The notes beneath the pieces were generated by a model. The model searched no databases. It was not told the origin of the DNA and saw nothing but the letters and a program-made list of their open reading frames with translations. 64,000 bases of DNA, from assembly GCA_013289955.1 (NCBI GenBank), contig JABCYZ010000011.1, positions 104,947-168,946 on the forward strand, in the 5' to 3' direction. The translations under genes and the position numbers were made by a program. Shown here piece after piece: positions 19,238-27,543 of the stretch (its first letter is position 1; every line of letters begins with the position of its first letter). This DNA comes from Acidobacteriota bacterium (GTDB taxonomy: Bacteria > Acidobacteriota > Terriglobia > Acidiferrales > UBA7541).

Positions 19238-20863
19238 TTACCGCAAGTCGCGGATAATTTCGCGGGCGGCATTAGCGCCGGATGACCCGGTCAGTCCGTT
19301 GCCGGGATGCGTGCCGGAACCGCAGAGATACAGCCCGCGGATGGGCGTTTTGTAGCGGGCCCAATCCAGCACGGGGCGCATCGTGAAAAGCTGATCAAGG
19401 GCGAGCTCGCCGTGGAAAATATGGCCACCTGTAAAACCGTAAATCGTTTCGAGGTCGTGCGGAGTGATGACCTGCATATGCTCAATGAGACCGGGGAGAT
19501 TAGGGGCGTATTGTGCGAGAGTTTTGACGACCGTGTCGCCCAAATCTTTGCGGCGCGCGTCCCAGTTCGATTCAGACTTGACGATCGTTTTGCCGTCTGC
19601 CGAAGCGCCGGCAAGCTTGAAGGGAGCAAATTGTACGTAAGCCGAAAGGACGTGTTTGCCTTCCGGCGCAAGCGACGGATCGAGAAGCGTAGGAAGCGTG
19701 ACTTCGAGATACGGCGCTGAGGAGAATTCACCGTATTTGGAAGCGTCGAAGGCCCGCTCGAGATAGTCGATCTCCGGGCCGATGTGAATCCGGCCGGAGA
19801 GCGAATTGAGAAAACCTTCGACGGGGTCGAGAGACGTAAAAACGGGAAGACCTCCAAGAGCGAGATGAACCTTGGCGACGGTTCCTGCGGCGCGAACGTT
19901 GCGGATGCGCAGAGCAAAAGTGGGATCGAGCTGGGTGGGATCGAGCAGCTTGAAAAACGTGCGCTTGGGATCGACGCCGGAGACGACAGCTTCGGCGACG
20001 ATCTCTTCCCCATCGGCGAGAACGAGTCCCGCGACGGCACCGTCCTTAATGCGGACAAGCTGAACCTCGGCATTTGTGCGGATTTCTACGCCGGCCTTGC
20101 GGGCGGCATCGGCGAGGGCTCGCGTAAGCGAGCCAAGTCCGCCGCGCGGAAATGCGGCTGAGCCAACGGGATGCGAATCCGCGGCGGCACGGAGCAGGAG
20201 GACGGCCGTCGAGCCGGCGGACCAGGGGCCCAGCGCGGTGCCAAAGATGCCGCGAGCCGCAATGACGGCGCGAAGCAGATCCGTTTCGAAAAATTCCGAA
20301 ACGAAATCGGCAACAGCCATGGGCCCCCAGCGGAGCAGATCGAAGATCCCGTGCTTGCCTAGGCTGCGGACGCTGCGACCAGCCTTAAAAAGATTCCAGA
20401 AATCCTCAGGAGAGGGCGAGTCGATAGCAGGCGGGGTGATGGAAACGATCTCGCCAATAACGCTGAAAAGATGATCGAGCGTTTCGGCAAATTGCGCGTA
20501 CTTCGCGGCGTCTCTTTCGGAGTGGCGGGCAATTTCGGCGGCAGTCTTGGCGTGCTCGTTATAGAAGAGAAGCGACTTGCCGCCGGGAGCGGGAGCGAAA
20601 ACGCGCGGATCGGGGCGCAATATTTCGCAGTCGAGTTTGTGGAACTCCAGGTCGCGGGCGATGTCCGCGCGAAGCGGTCCGATCGTGTGCGAAAGAGTGG
20701 AAGCGTGAAATCCCGGATGAAATTCTTCGGTGATGGCTCCGCCGCCAACCATTTCGCGGCCCTCAAGAACGAGCGGCTTGAAACCACCTTTAGCGAGATA
20801 AAATGCGGTGATCAGAGCATTGTGGCCGCCGCCAATGAGAGCTACGCGCTGTCCGATAGGCAT
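19238..20863 (-). CDS. FAD-dependent oxidoreductase, phytoene desaturase-like (CrtI/PYROXD2 type), copy 2
   Basis: 541 residues from ATG 20863. The Rossmann motif VALIGGGHNALITAFYLAKGG (VALIGGGHNAL... at residues 7-17) binds FAD, and GREMVGGGAITEEFHPGF follows as in CrtI-like enzymes. The C-terminal FAD motif is in YLCGSGTHPGNGLTG. The family includes carotenoid desaturases and PYROXD2-like proteins; no carotenoid genes are nearby, so a carotenoid role is unlikely. It starts 2 bp after the stop of a paralogous gene, so the two are co-translated and may form a heterodimer (inference). Confidence 0.85.
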   Translation of the reverse strand: MPIGQRVALIGGGHNALITAFYLAKGGFKPLVLEGREMVGGGAITEEFHPGFHASTLSHTIGPLRADIARDLEFHKLDCEILRPDPRVFAPAPGGKSLLFYNEHAKTAAEIARHSERDAAKYAQFAETLDHLFSVIGEIVSITPPAIDSPSPEDFWNLFKAGRSVRSLGKHGIFDLLRWGPMAVADFVSEFFETDLLRAVIAARGIFGTALGPWSAGSTAVLLLRAAADSHPVGSAAFPRGGLGSLTRALADAARKAGVEIRTNAEVQLVRIKDGAVAGLVLADGEEIVAEAVVSGVDPKRTFFKLLDPTQLDPTFALRIRNVRAAGTVAKVHLALGGLPVFTSLDPVEGFLNSLSGRIHIGPEIDYLERAFDASKYGEFSSAPYLEVTLPTLLDPSLAPEGKHVLSAYVQFAPFKLAGASADGKTIVKSESNWDARRKDLGDTVVKTLAQYAPNLPGLIEHMQVITPHDLETIYGFTGGHIFHGELALDQLFTMRPVLDWARYKTPIRGLYLCGSGTHPGNGLTGSSGANAAREIIRDLR

Positions 20864-20865
20864 GT

Positions 20866-22476
20866 TTAGTTCTTGCTCCCGCGCGAACGAGAGGATTTTT
20901 TCCAATCTTTGAGGATGACCTGGCTGGCGATGCGGCCGGGAGCGCCCATGATGCCGCCACCGGGATGCGTGGCGGATCCGCACATATAAAGGTTGTCGAT
21001 GGGAGTGCGGTAGTAGGCCCAGCCGGGAACGGGGCGGAGAAAAAAGAGTTGCTCGAGAGAGAGCTCTCCCTGGAAAATATTGCCTTGTGTGAGGCCAAAC
21101 TCACGCTCAAGGTCCAGCGGCGTAAGAATCTGGCGCCCGGTGATAACTTTTTTGATGTTGGGGGCATGCTCGGCGATGGCGTTGATAACAGCGTCGCCAA
21201 AGGCTTCGCGCTGTTCGTCCCACGTTCCCTTGGCGAGTTTGTACGGGGCGTATTGCACGAAGCAGGACATCACATGCTTGCCCGGAGGGGCGACACTCGG
21301 ATCGGTCAGGCTGGGAATAACAATATCTATATACGGCTTGCGCGAAAAATTGCCGTACTTTGCGTCGTCATACGCGCGCTCCATGTATTCGATGCTGGGA
21401 GAAATGGAAATCGCTCCTCGAAGATGCGCGCCCGGCCCAGGCAAACACTTGAAATCGGGAAGTCCATCGAGAGCGAGATTTACCTTGCCGGAGGAGCCGC
21501 GAAATTTGTAGCGCCGCACGCTTTCCAGAAAATCCCCGGGAAGTTCACTGGGATCAAGGAACTTCTCAAACGTCAGATGTGGATCGACGCTGGAAGAAAC
21601 AACGTTGGCGAAAACTTCTTCACCGCTTTGCAAAGCGACGCCGCGGGCTCGTCCATTCTTGACGAGAATTTTCGCGACGCCCGCCTGTGTGCGAATTTCC
21701 ACTCCGGCCTCGCGCGCCGCATCGGCTATTGCAGTCGAAATAGCCCCAGTCCCGCCCCGGCTAAAGCCCCAGGAGCGAAACGCACCGTCGATTTCGCCCA
21801 TGTAATGATGCAAGAGAACGTACGCGGTCCCCGGCGAGCGAATCCCTAGAAAAGTCCCAATGATGCCCGAAGCCGACATCGTAGCCTTCAGCACATCGGT
21901 CTCAAACCACTGGTCGAGAAAATCGGCCGCGCTCATGGTCATCAACTGAACAAGCGTATAGCGCTCTTCCGAAGAGAGGCTGCGAAAACGCTGCATAAGG
22001 AAATGAAGTTGCTTCAGGTCGCCGGGCTTGAGCGTCGTGGGATCGGGCGGAATCATCGAGAGCAGCGGCTTCACGAAGCGGCACATCGGCGTCATCATTT
22101 TCGAAAATTCATCGTACGCCTCGGCGTCAACGCGCGAGTGACGACGAATTTCGCGCTGCGTGCGCGCGTGGTCGTTCATGCGCCAGAGGTGATTGCCATT
22201 AGCCATCGGCGTGAACGTGCCGTCAAGCGGAAGGATTTCGAGCCCGTGGCGAGGCAGGTCCAGCTCACGAATGATTTCCGGGCGAAGCAGCGATACGACG
22301 TAGGAACATTCCGAGAAGAGAAACCCGGGAATAATTTCCTCAGTAACGGCCGCTCCGCCGAGAACATGCCGCCGCTCGAGCGCGAGCACCTTCTTCCCTG
22401 CTTTGGCAAGGTAAGCTGCATTCACAAGCCCGTTGTGTCCGCCGCCAATGACAATGACATCGTAATGCCGCGCCAT
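20866..22476 (-). CDS. FAD-dependent oxidoreductase, phytoene desaturase-like (CrtI/PYROXD2 type), copy 1
   Basis: 536 residues from ATG 22476, where the FAD-binding strand begins (MARHYDVIVIGGGHNGLVNA). The longer frame upstream to 22653 is unconserved. LERRHVLGGAAVTEE is the second FAD contact; the C-terminal motif is YMCGSATHPGGGIMG. It is the first of a tandem pair, about one-third identical by eye to the downstream copy, with 2 bp between them. The pair may come from local duplication with divergence. Substrate unknown. Confidence 0.86.
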   Translation of the reverse strand: MARHYDVIVIGGGHNGLVNAAYLAKAGKKVLALERRHVLGGAAVTEEIIPGFLFSECSYVVSLLRPEIIRELDLPRHGLEILPLDGTFTPMANGNHLWRMNDHARTQREIRRHSRVDAEAYDEFSKMMTPMCRFVKPLLSMIPPDPTTLKPGDLKQLHFLMQRFRSLSSEERYTLVQLMTMSAADFLDQWFETDVLKATMSASGIIGTFLGIRSPGTAYVLLHHYMGEIDGAFRSWGFSRGGTGAISTAIADAAREAGVEIRTQAGVAKILVKNGRARGVALQSGEEVFANVVSSSVDPHLTFEKFLDPSELPGDFLESVRRYKFRGSSGKVNLALDGLPDFKCLPGPGAHLRGAISISPSIEYMERAYDDAKYGNFSRKPYIDIVIPSLTDPSVAPPGKHVMSCFVQYAPYKLAKGTWDEQREAFGDAVINAIAEHAPNIKKVITGRQILTPLDLEREFGLTQGNIFQGELSLEQLFFLRPVPGWAYYRTPIDNLYMCGSATHPGGGIMGAPGRIASQVILKDWKKSSRSRGSKN

Positions 22477-23050
22477 GCAGAATGACCCCGCTAAGAACAC
22501 ACAATGAAGCTGCGATGCGATTGGAAGACGGGACATTTTACTGGCAGCCGCCATGGCACACAAGGGCTTGAGAAAATCGCGTGAAAACCGGGAAAAAGGA
22601 GAATTGCCGAGCTGGAATGCGTTGGTTGGCGGCTCGGGAATTGAGGAGGACAAAAAAAAGAGAGCGCGCGATGGAACGGCTGAAAAGAGCTCCCAATGCC
22701 GGAAAACCAGCGAGCGTAGGACCTCTTCTGGCGCAGCTGGAATCTCAACGGAAAACTGGGAAGAGTCTGATCAAGGCCAGGCCGGGAAATCAGGTTTATT
22801 TCACTTCGCTGTTTTTGCAATTGGCGCCCGCTCCCGACCCCGCCAAGGGGCCAAGGATCGGAGCGCTACCCAGGGGATCGAGAATCAAGGTGCATCCGTG
22901 AAACGACAGCGTCTCCCTGATGAAAACGCAAGAACGGCCGCCCATATTTCCTCGAGAAAAAGTCCCGTTCACCCCATCTTGCCGAGGCCGCAACTTCCGG
23001 TCGCCGACGCTCATGACGGAGACTGATGAGACGTGCGGTGTTGAGGAGCG
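22477..23050. other. Intergenic stretch without a supported gene
   Basis: 574 bp upstream of the oxidoreductase pair. The open frames present (for example 22553-23026) have low-complexity basic sequence with no domain and poor starts. It should include the promoter of the minus-strand pair. No tRNA, hairpin terminator or repeat was found by eye. Confidence 0.45.
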
Positions 23051-23995
23051 CTATTTTGCGGCCGGTGGATATTTCGGCGGAATTTCTGCGTAACCCGGCG
23101 CTGCAGTTTTGAGGTTGGGGGAAACAGAAGCCTTGGCATCGCCTATCGCCCAGCGAATTCCGCCCGCCAGCAAATTCAGGTGGAATGGATTTTGCCAATT
23201 CTCGGCGCGGTCACCGATGGCGTTGTAGAACACTCTGCCGCGTCCCTCCATACGCGCCCAGACGACGGGATACGGCGCGCGCTTGTAAGCGTTGCCATTC
23301 ATCGTCGAAGTATCCAGCGTGCAGATTGCGTGTAAATCCGGCGCAAAATCCTTCATCGAATACCATTCCTCCATCAAGCTGACAGGTGAAGGAACTCCCT
23401 CAAGGCCCGGGAAACTGGGATCGCTGATGATCACGTTGGCAGTCTGCAGCCGCGGATCGTTCTGTTGACCATGGATAATGAATTCGCCGCCGATCATCCG
23501 AATGTAAGGATCGGATTCGTCTCCATGGGCGATGTAGCGATTCGCCAGATCGGGTGTGTCGGGCGGCGTGTGAAACGTGTCAGTCGCGGCATGAATCCCG
23601 ACGAAGCCGAGGCCGTTACGGACCGCGTCGAGAAAAACCTGCTTGCCTTGGGCAGACATGGGCGGATTCTTGTCAGTGCCTTCCTGTGTGAGGTCGCCGG
23701 TCGTGAAAAAGACCACAGCGGCGTACCCGTGAAACTCCTTCGAGTCAAAAATGCGGCCGTCCTTCGAGGCCATGAGATCGAAATGGTTTTGCGCCGCGAA
23801 ACCACGGATCGCGGTTTCGGCAATGCTGGGTTTGCCATCCGTCACTTTGATGACGGCGTGTTCGAAACCCGACGATTTCGTGAACAGTAAGACAGACTTG
23901 TTTTTTGCGGCACTGGCCGGATAGGAAAGCAGAAGCCCAGCGCCGGCGGCCGCCGTGGTGCGGATAAAGTCGCGTCGAGTCGAAAGTGAGTTCAT
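23051..23995 (-). CDS. Exported ThuA-domain protein
   Basis: 314 residues from ATG 23995. The N-terminus is a Tat signal: TRRDFIRTTAAAGAGLLL with the twin Arg, ending near PASA-AK. So it is exported folded. The rest is a ThuA domain (trehalose utilisation, glutamine-amidotransferase-like fold): VLLFTKSSGFEH, a GFVGIHAATDTF region and the GRVFYNAIGDRAE end. ThuA proteins accompany sugar degradation, acting on keto-sugars or glycosides in known cases. It is divergent from an MFS transporter and close to a sugar-acid module. Confidence 0.88.
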   Translation of the reverse strand: MNSLSTRRDFIRTTAAAGAGLLLSYPASAAKNKSVLLFTKSSGFEHAVIKVTDGKPSIAETAIRGFAAQNHFDLMASKDGRIFDSKEFHGYAAVVFFTTGDLTQEGTDKNPPMSAQGKQVFLDAVRNGLGFVGIHAATDTFHTPPDTPDLANRYIAHGDESDPYIRMIGGEFIIHGQQNDPRLQTANVIISDPSFPGLEGVPSPVSLMEEWYSMKDFAPDLHAICTLDTSTMNGNAYKRAPYPVVWARMEGRGRVFYNAIGDRAENWQNPFHLNLLAGGIRWAIGDAKASVSPNLKTAAPGYAEIPPKYPPAAK

Positions 23996-24025
23996 TTTGT
24001 ATGTCCGTGGCGATCGAAGATTATA

Positions 24026-24031
24026 ATCCTT
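24026..24031 (-). promoter_or_regulatory. Possible -10 box of the ThuA gene
   Basis: A perfect TATAAT lies on the minus strand about 31 bp upstream of the ThuA start. No good -35 box is found at 16-18 bp, so this is only a candidate. Confidence 0.35.
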
Positions 24032-24277
24032 CTTTGTCAAACCATCCTGAATGGAAGACGGCGTAGTCTACTGCTAGCGGCAGAAGCGGGGCAAGCGAAC
24101 AAACCTGGCCCACTTGTTTTCCGTATTTCCCCACAGCTCCACGAGCGCCGCCCCTGGCCTGTTCCGCCAATCACGAAAGGAAACACTGTATCTCCATTCT
24201 TGTGGGATACTCTGCCCGTCGAAAGAGCGCGAATTCCGGTTCAAGTCACGTGAAGAACTGTTCGAGAAAACTTGCTC

Positions 24278-25585
24278 ATGCCACCTTCGTCCGGCCAAAC
24301 ATTTTCTGAATCGGAACGCATCCCCCGTCGCAGGTGGGCGATCGCGTGTCTGCTCGGCTTCGGAGTCCTCGTCAACTACTTCGATCGCGTAAACCTTTCC
24401 GTCTCGAAGGACGCGCTCGACGCCGCCTTCGGCATTTCCGCCGTGACGTTCGGATACCTGTCGAGTGCTTACAATTGGACGTACGCGGCGCTCCAACTCC
24501 CGTCCGGCTTGCTGCTCGACCGCTTTGGAGTAAAGAAAGTAGGCCGCTACAGCACGATTCTCTGGGCCATCGCTTCTTTTGGCGCGGCCGTCTCCACGGG
24601 GATCGGCGGCTTTCTCGCCGCACGGCTCTTCCTGGGCATCGGCGAAGCACCCACGTTTCCTGCGAATTCGAAGGCCGTCGGCTACTGGTTTCCGAAGCAA
24701 GAACGAAGCCTTGCGACGGCCATCTTCGACTCGATGGCCAAACTTTCTTCCGCCATTGGAGTCCCGTTGCTTGGCATCCTGCTTCTGCATTTTGGCTGGC
24801 GATGGAGCTTCGCCGCGACAGGATTCATCAGCGTCCTATTTTTCGTTTTGTTTTACGCGTTCTATCGGAACCCCAGCGAAGATCGGCGGCTTTCAGATGC
24901 CGAGCGGCATTTCATCGCCAAGGGCGGAGCGCAGCCCGAAGATCGTGCGAAGGCGGCGAAAGGAGCGCCACTCTGGTATTTGCTTCGGCAGCGGAGGGTT
25001 TGTGGATTGGCGCTCGGATTTGCCGGTTATAATTACACTTTCTACCTGCTCCTGACCTGGCTGCCTTCCTATTTCCTTGCCGTCCACAATGTGGATTTGC
25101 TGCACTCCGTTGCTTACACCAGCGTGCCCTGGCTGTTCGCAACTCTCACGGATCTCATCGTCGGTGGATGGCTCGTCGATGCACTGATCCAGAGCGGCCG
25201 GAACGCCGTGCGCGTTCGTCAGGTGGTTCTCATCGGCGGGACCAGCCTCGGACTCGGCATCCTCGGCGCTGCGCATGCCCAAAGCGCCGCTGCGGCACTC
25301 TTCTGGATCAGCCTCTCTATCGGAGGATTGTCCGCGGCTTCGCCGGTGGGATGGTCCATCCCCTCGCTCATCGCTCCAAGAGAAAGCGTCGGCACTGTTG
25401 GCGGAATCCTGAATTTCAGCAATCAGCTTGCGGCAATCGCCGCCCCCATCGTCACAGGGTACGTTGTCCAGACGACGCATGCCTATTCATGGGCTTTTGT
25501 CGTGGCAACCGCCATTCTTCTCATCAGCATTGCGGCCTATATTTTTCTGCTTGGAAGAATGGAGCCCGTGCCGGAACCCGCGTGA
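24278..25585 (+). CDS. MFS transporter, ACS family (hexuronate/sugar-acid type)
   Basis: 435 residues from ATG 24278. Twelve helices; helix 1 is followed by NYFDRVNLSVSKDAL and the segment NWTYAALQLPSGLLLDRFG, both typical of the anion:cation symporter group (ExuT, GudP, phthalate permeases). These import sugar acids by proton symport. It converges with an SDR-ADH-UxaA operon and is divergent from ThuA, which supports uptake of a hexonate or hexuronate. The exact substrate is unknown. Confidence 0.88.
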   Translation: MPPSSGQTFSESERIPRRRWAIACLLGFGVLVNYFDRVNLSVSKDALDAAFGISAVTFGYLSSAYNWTYAALQLPSGLLLDRFGVKKVGRYSTILWAIASFGAAVSTGIGGFLAARLFLGIGEAPTFPANSKAVGYWFPKQERSLATAIFDSMAKLSSAIGVPLLGILLLHFGWRWSFAATGFISVLFFVLFYAFYRNPSEDRRLSDAERHFIAKGGAQPEDRAKAAKGAPLWYLLRQRRVCGLALGFAGYNYTFYLLLTWLPSYFLAVHNVDLLHSVAYTSVPWLFATLTDLIVGGWLVDALIQSGRNAVRVRQVVLIGGTSLGLGILGAAHAQSAAAALFWISLSIGGLSAASPVGWSIPSLIAPRESVGTVGGILNFSNQLAAIAAPIVTGYVVQTTHAYSWAFVVATAILLISIAAYIFLLGRMEPVPEPA

Positions 25586-25662
25586 TTCCCTAAAACTCAG
25601 GGAACTCCGTTTGCAGCATTCGGCGCGAGTTGATTCTTCGCTCATGTTTTTGCCGGCGCGGC

Positions 25663-26487
25663 CTACTCTGGTTTTAGAGAATTGTCCGCCACACTCTTTG
25701 TAGACTCGACCAGTGCCCGCGTCGCACCCGTCGAAATCCCGCCATCCACAAGCAATGTCTGTCCTGTTATATATCTGCTGGACTCCGCGGCGAGAAATAC
25801 AACCGCGGCGTCCAGATCCTGGGGCTGGCCTGGACGTTTCAGCGGAATGCGGTCGCAAAGATATTCAACCCATTCCTTGTTTTCATACAAAACTTTGTTT
25901 TGTTCTGTGCGAAACCATCCCGGCGCAAGGCAGTTCACTGTGACGCCGTGCTTGCCCCAGTCGTCCGCCAAACTCATCGTCAACTGCTTCACGCCGCCGC
26001 GGCTCGCTCCATAGGGAGCTAGACCCGCATAGCCCGCAACCGTCGTCACGGAGCCAATATTTATGATGCGCCCATAACGGCGCGCAATCATCCGGCGCGC
26101 CACAGCCTGAGCGACAAAGAAACTGCCACGTAGATTGGTCTCGAGAATCAAGTTCCAGTCTTCCCACGTCACATGGAGCGCCGGCTTGCGCACATTGCAT
26201 CCGGCGTTGTTCACCAGAATATCCAAATGCCCAAAAGCTGCCTCCGCTGCTGCGACCATTTTCTCGATGCTTTCGTGGCTGCGGACATCCAGCTCCGTGC
26301 AAAAGGTCCGGCGGCCGATCGCCTTTATCTCTGCTTCAAATGGCGCTAGCCGATGGACGTCGCGGCTGGTCAGCACAAGATCTGCGCCCGCTTTCGCCAG
26401 CGCCCGCGCCATATATTGTCCGAGCCCCCGGCTTGTTCCCGTGACGAGCGCAACGCGGCCGCTTAGGTCGAACAGCCCATCGCTCAC
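25663..26487 (-). CDS. Short-chain dehydrogenase (gluconate 5-dehydrogenase-like) with atypical catalytic residue
   Basis: 274 residues. The Rossmann motif TGTSRGLG, the NNAG motif and Ser in NIGSVTT are conserved. The active-site YxxxK is YGASR: Arg replaces the catalytic Lys (seen directly in the codons). The C-terminus YITGQTLLVDGG is standard for classical SDRs. The start overlaps the stop of the upstream ADH by 4 bp (ATGA), a tight operon. It likely interconverts a keto-acid and a sugar acid in the same pathway. Lys-to-Arg is unusual and may reduce or change activity. Confidence 0.85.
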   Translation of the reverse strand: MSDGLFDLSGRVALVTGTSRGLGQYMARALAKAGADLVLTSRDVHRLAPFEAEIKAIGRRTFCTELDVRSHESIEKMVAAAEAAFGHLDILVNNAGCNVRKPALHVTWEDWNLILETNLRGSFFVAQAVARRMIARRYGRIINIGSVTTVAGYAGLAPYGASRGGVKQLTMSLADDWGKHGVTVNCLAPGWFRTEQNKVLYENKEWVEYLCDRIPLKRPGQPQDLDAAVVFLAAESSRYITGQTLLVDGGISTGATRALVESTKSVADNSLKPE

Positions 26488-27524
26488 GAAGCCTTCTCCG
26501 GCGAAAGTATGACCTTCATCAGGTTGGGCTCGCGCGCGTAGAGTCTTTCAAACCAGCGCGGACCATCTTCCAGAGGCGCGATGGCGGTGATCAAAGGCTT
26601 TACCTGAATCGCACCGCTTGCCAAAAGTTCAATCGCCCGCGGATATTCCCCGGAGGATGCGCATGATCCTTGCAGCCGAATTTGACGCGTGACCACTTTT
26701 TGCAGCGGCAGCGTCACTTCCGGCGAAATATTTCCGACCAGGACGACTATCCCCCCTTTCCGAACGCTTTCGATACTCGCTTTCACAGTTTCGTTTCTTC
26801 CCACCGCTTCGATCGCCAGGTCCACCCCCACTCCGTCTGTCAATTGCCTGACTTGCTCGGCTACATCCACCTCCGAAGACAAAACAGCCGTTGCGCCGAC
26901 GTCCGCAGCCAGCTTGAGCCGCGTCGGATCCAAATCCGCGACATACACGCGCGCGCATCCCGCGACTCGCAGCGCCTGCAGAGTGAGCAAGCCGATCATC
27001 CCGGCTCCGAGCACTAATGCTGTGCACCCCGAAGAAACCTCCGCGAGAGAAACGCCATGAAGAGCAACGGACACAGCCTCAAGCATGGCCGCTTCACTAA
27101 AGGAAAGACTCTCCGGCAAGCGATAAAGAATCCGCGAAGGAACCGCGACATATTCCGCAAAAGCCCCGGGGCGGCGGAACTCCCCGCAGGAAACGCCCAG
27201 CACCTGCCGGTTATCACAGAGATTCACGTCGCCGCGACGGCAGTTGTTGCAAGTGCCACAAAAAATCGTTGAGTCAAACGTGACTCGGTCACCCACCGCG
27301 AATCCGCGGACTCCATCGCCCAGCGCCGTGATGGTTCCAGCCGCTTCATGCCCCATAACGATCGGCGGAATGCGCCGTCCAGAGGATCCGTCGTAACCGT
27401 GGACGTCACTCCCGCAGATTCCGCAAGCCGCCACACGGACAAGCACTTCGCCGTTGCCTGGCGACGGTCTCGGCAAATCCGCGATTTCCAGGTGCTTGTA
27501 CTCCGAAAGCAAAAGAGCTTTCAT
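26484..27524 (-). CDS. Zinc-dependent medium-chain alcohol/polyol dehydrogenase
   Basis: 346 residues from ATG 27524 (the codon before it is a TTG in frame). Catalytic zinc ligands are in CGICGSDVHGYD and GHEAAG; structural zinc cysteines in CGTCNNCRRGDVNLC. A Rossmann motif is in ALVLGAGMIGLL. The family covers sorbitol, threonine and galactitol-phosphate dehydrogenases. It lies between UxaA (19 bp upstream) and the SDR (4-bp overlap), so it acts in sugar or sugar-acid oxidation. Exact substrate unknown. Confidence 0.9.
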   Translation of the reverse strand: MKALLLSEYKHLEIADLPRPSPGNGEVLVRVAACGICGSDVHGYDGSSGRRIPPIVMGHEAAGTITALGDGVRGFAVGDRVTFDSTIFCGTCNNCRRGDVNLCDNRQVLGVSCGEFRRPGAFAEYVAVPSRILYRLPESLSFSEAAMLEAVSVALHGVSLAEVSSGCTALVLGAGMIGLLTLQALRVAGCARVYVADLDPTRLKLAADVGATAVLSSEVDVAEQVRQLTDGVGVDLAIEAVGRNETVKASIESVRKGGIVVLVGNISPEVTLPLQKVVTRQIRLQGSCASSGEYPRAIELLASGAIQVKPLITAIAPLEDGPRWFERLYAREPNLMKVILSPEKAS

Positions 27525-27543
27525 CAAAACGTCCGATCCTTAT

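Noticed and set aside
20965..21849. 294-codon frame on the plus strand
   Set aside because: Antisense to the FAD oxidoreductase.
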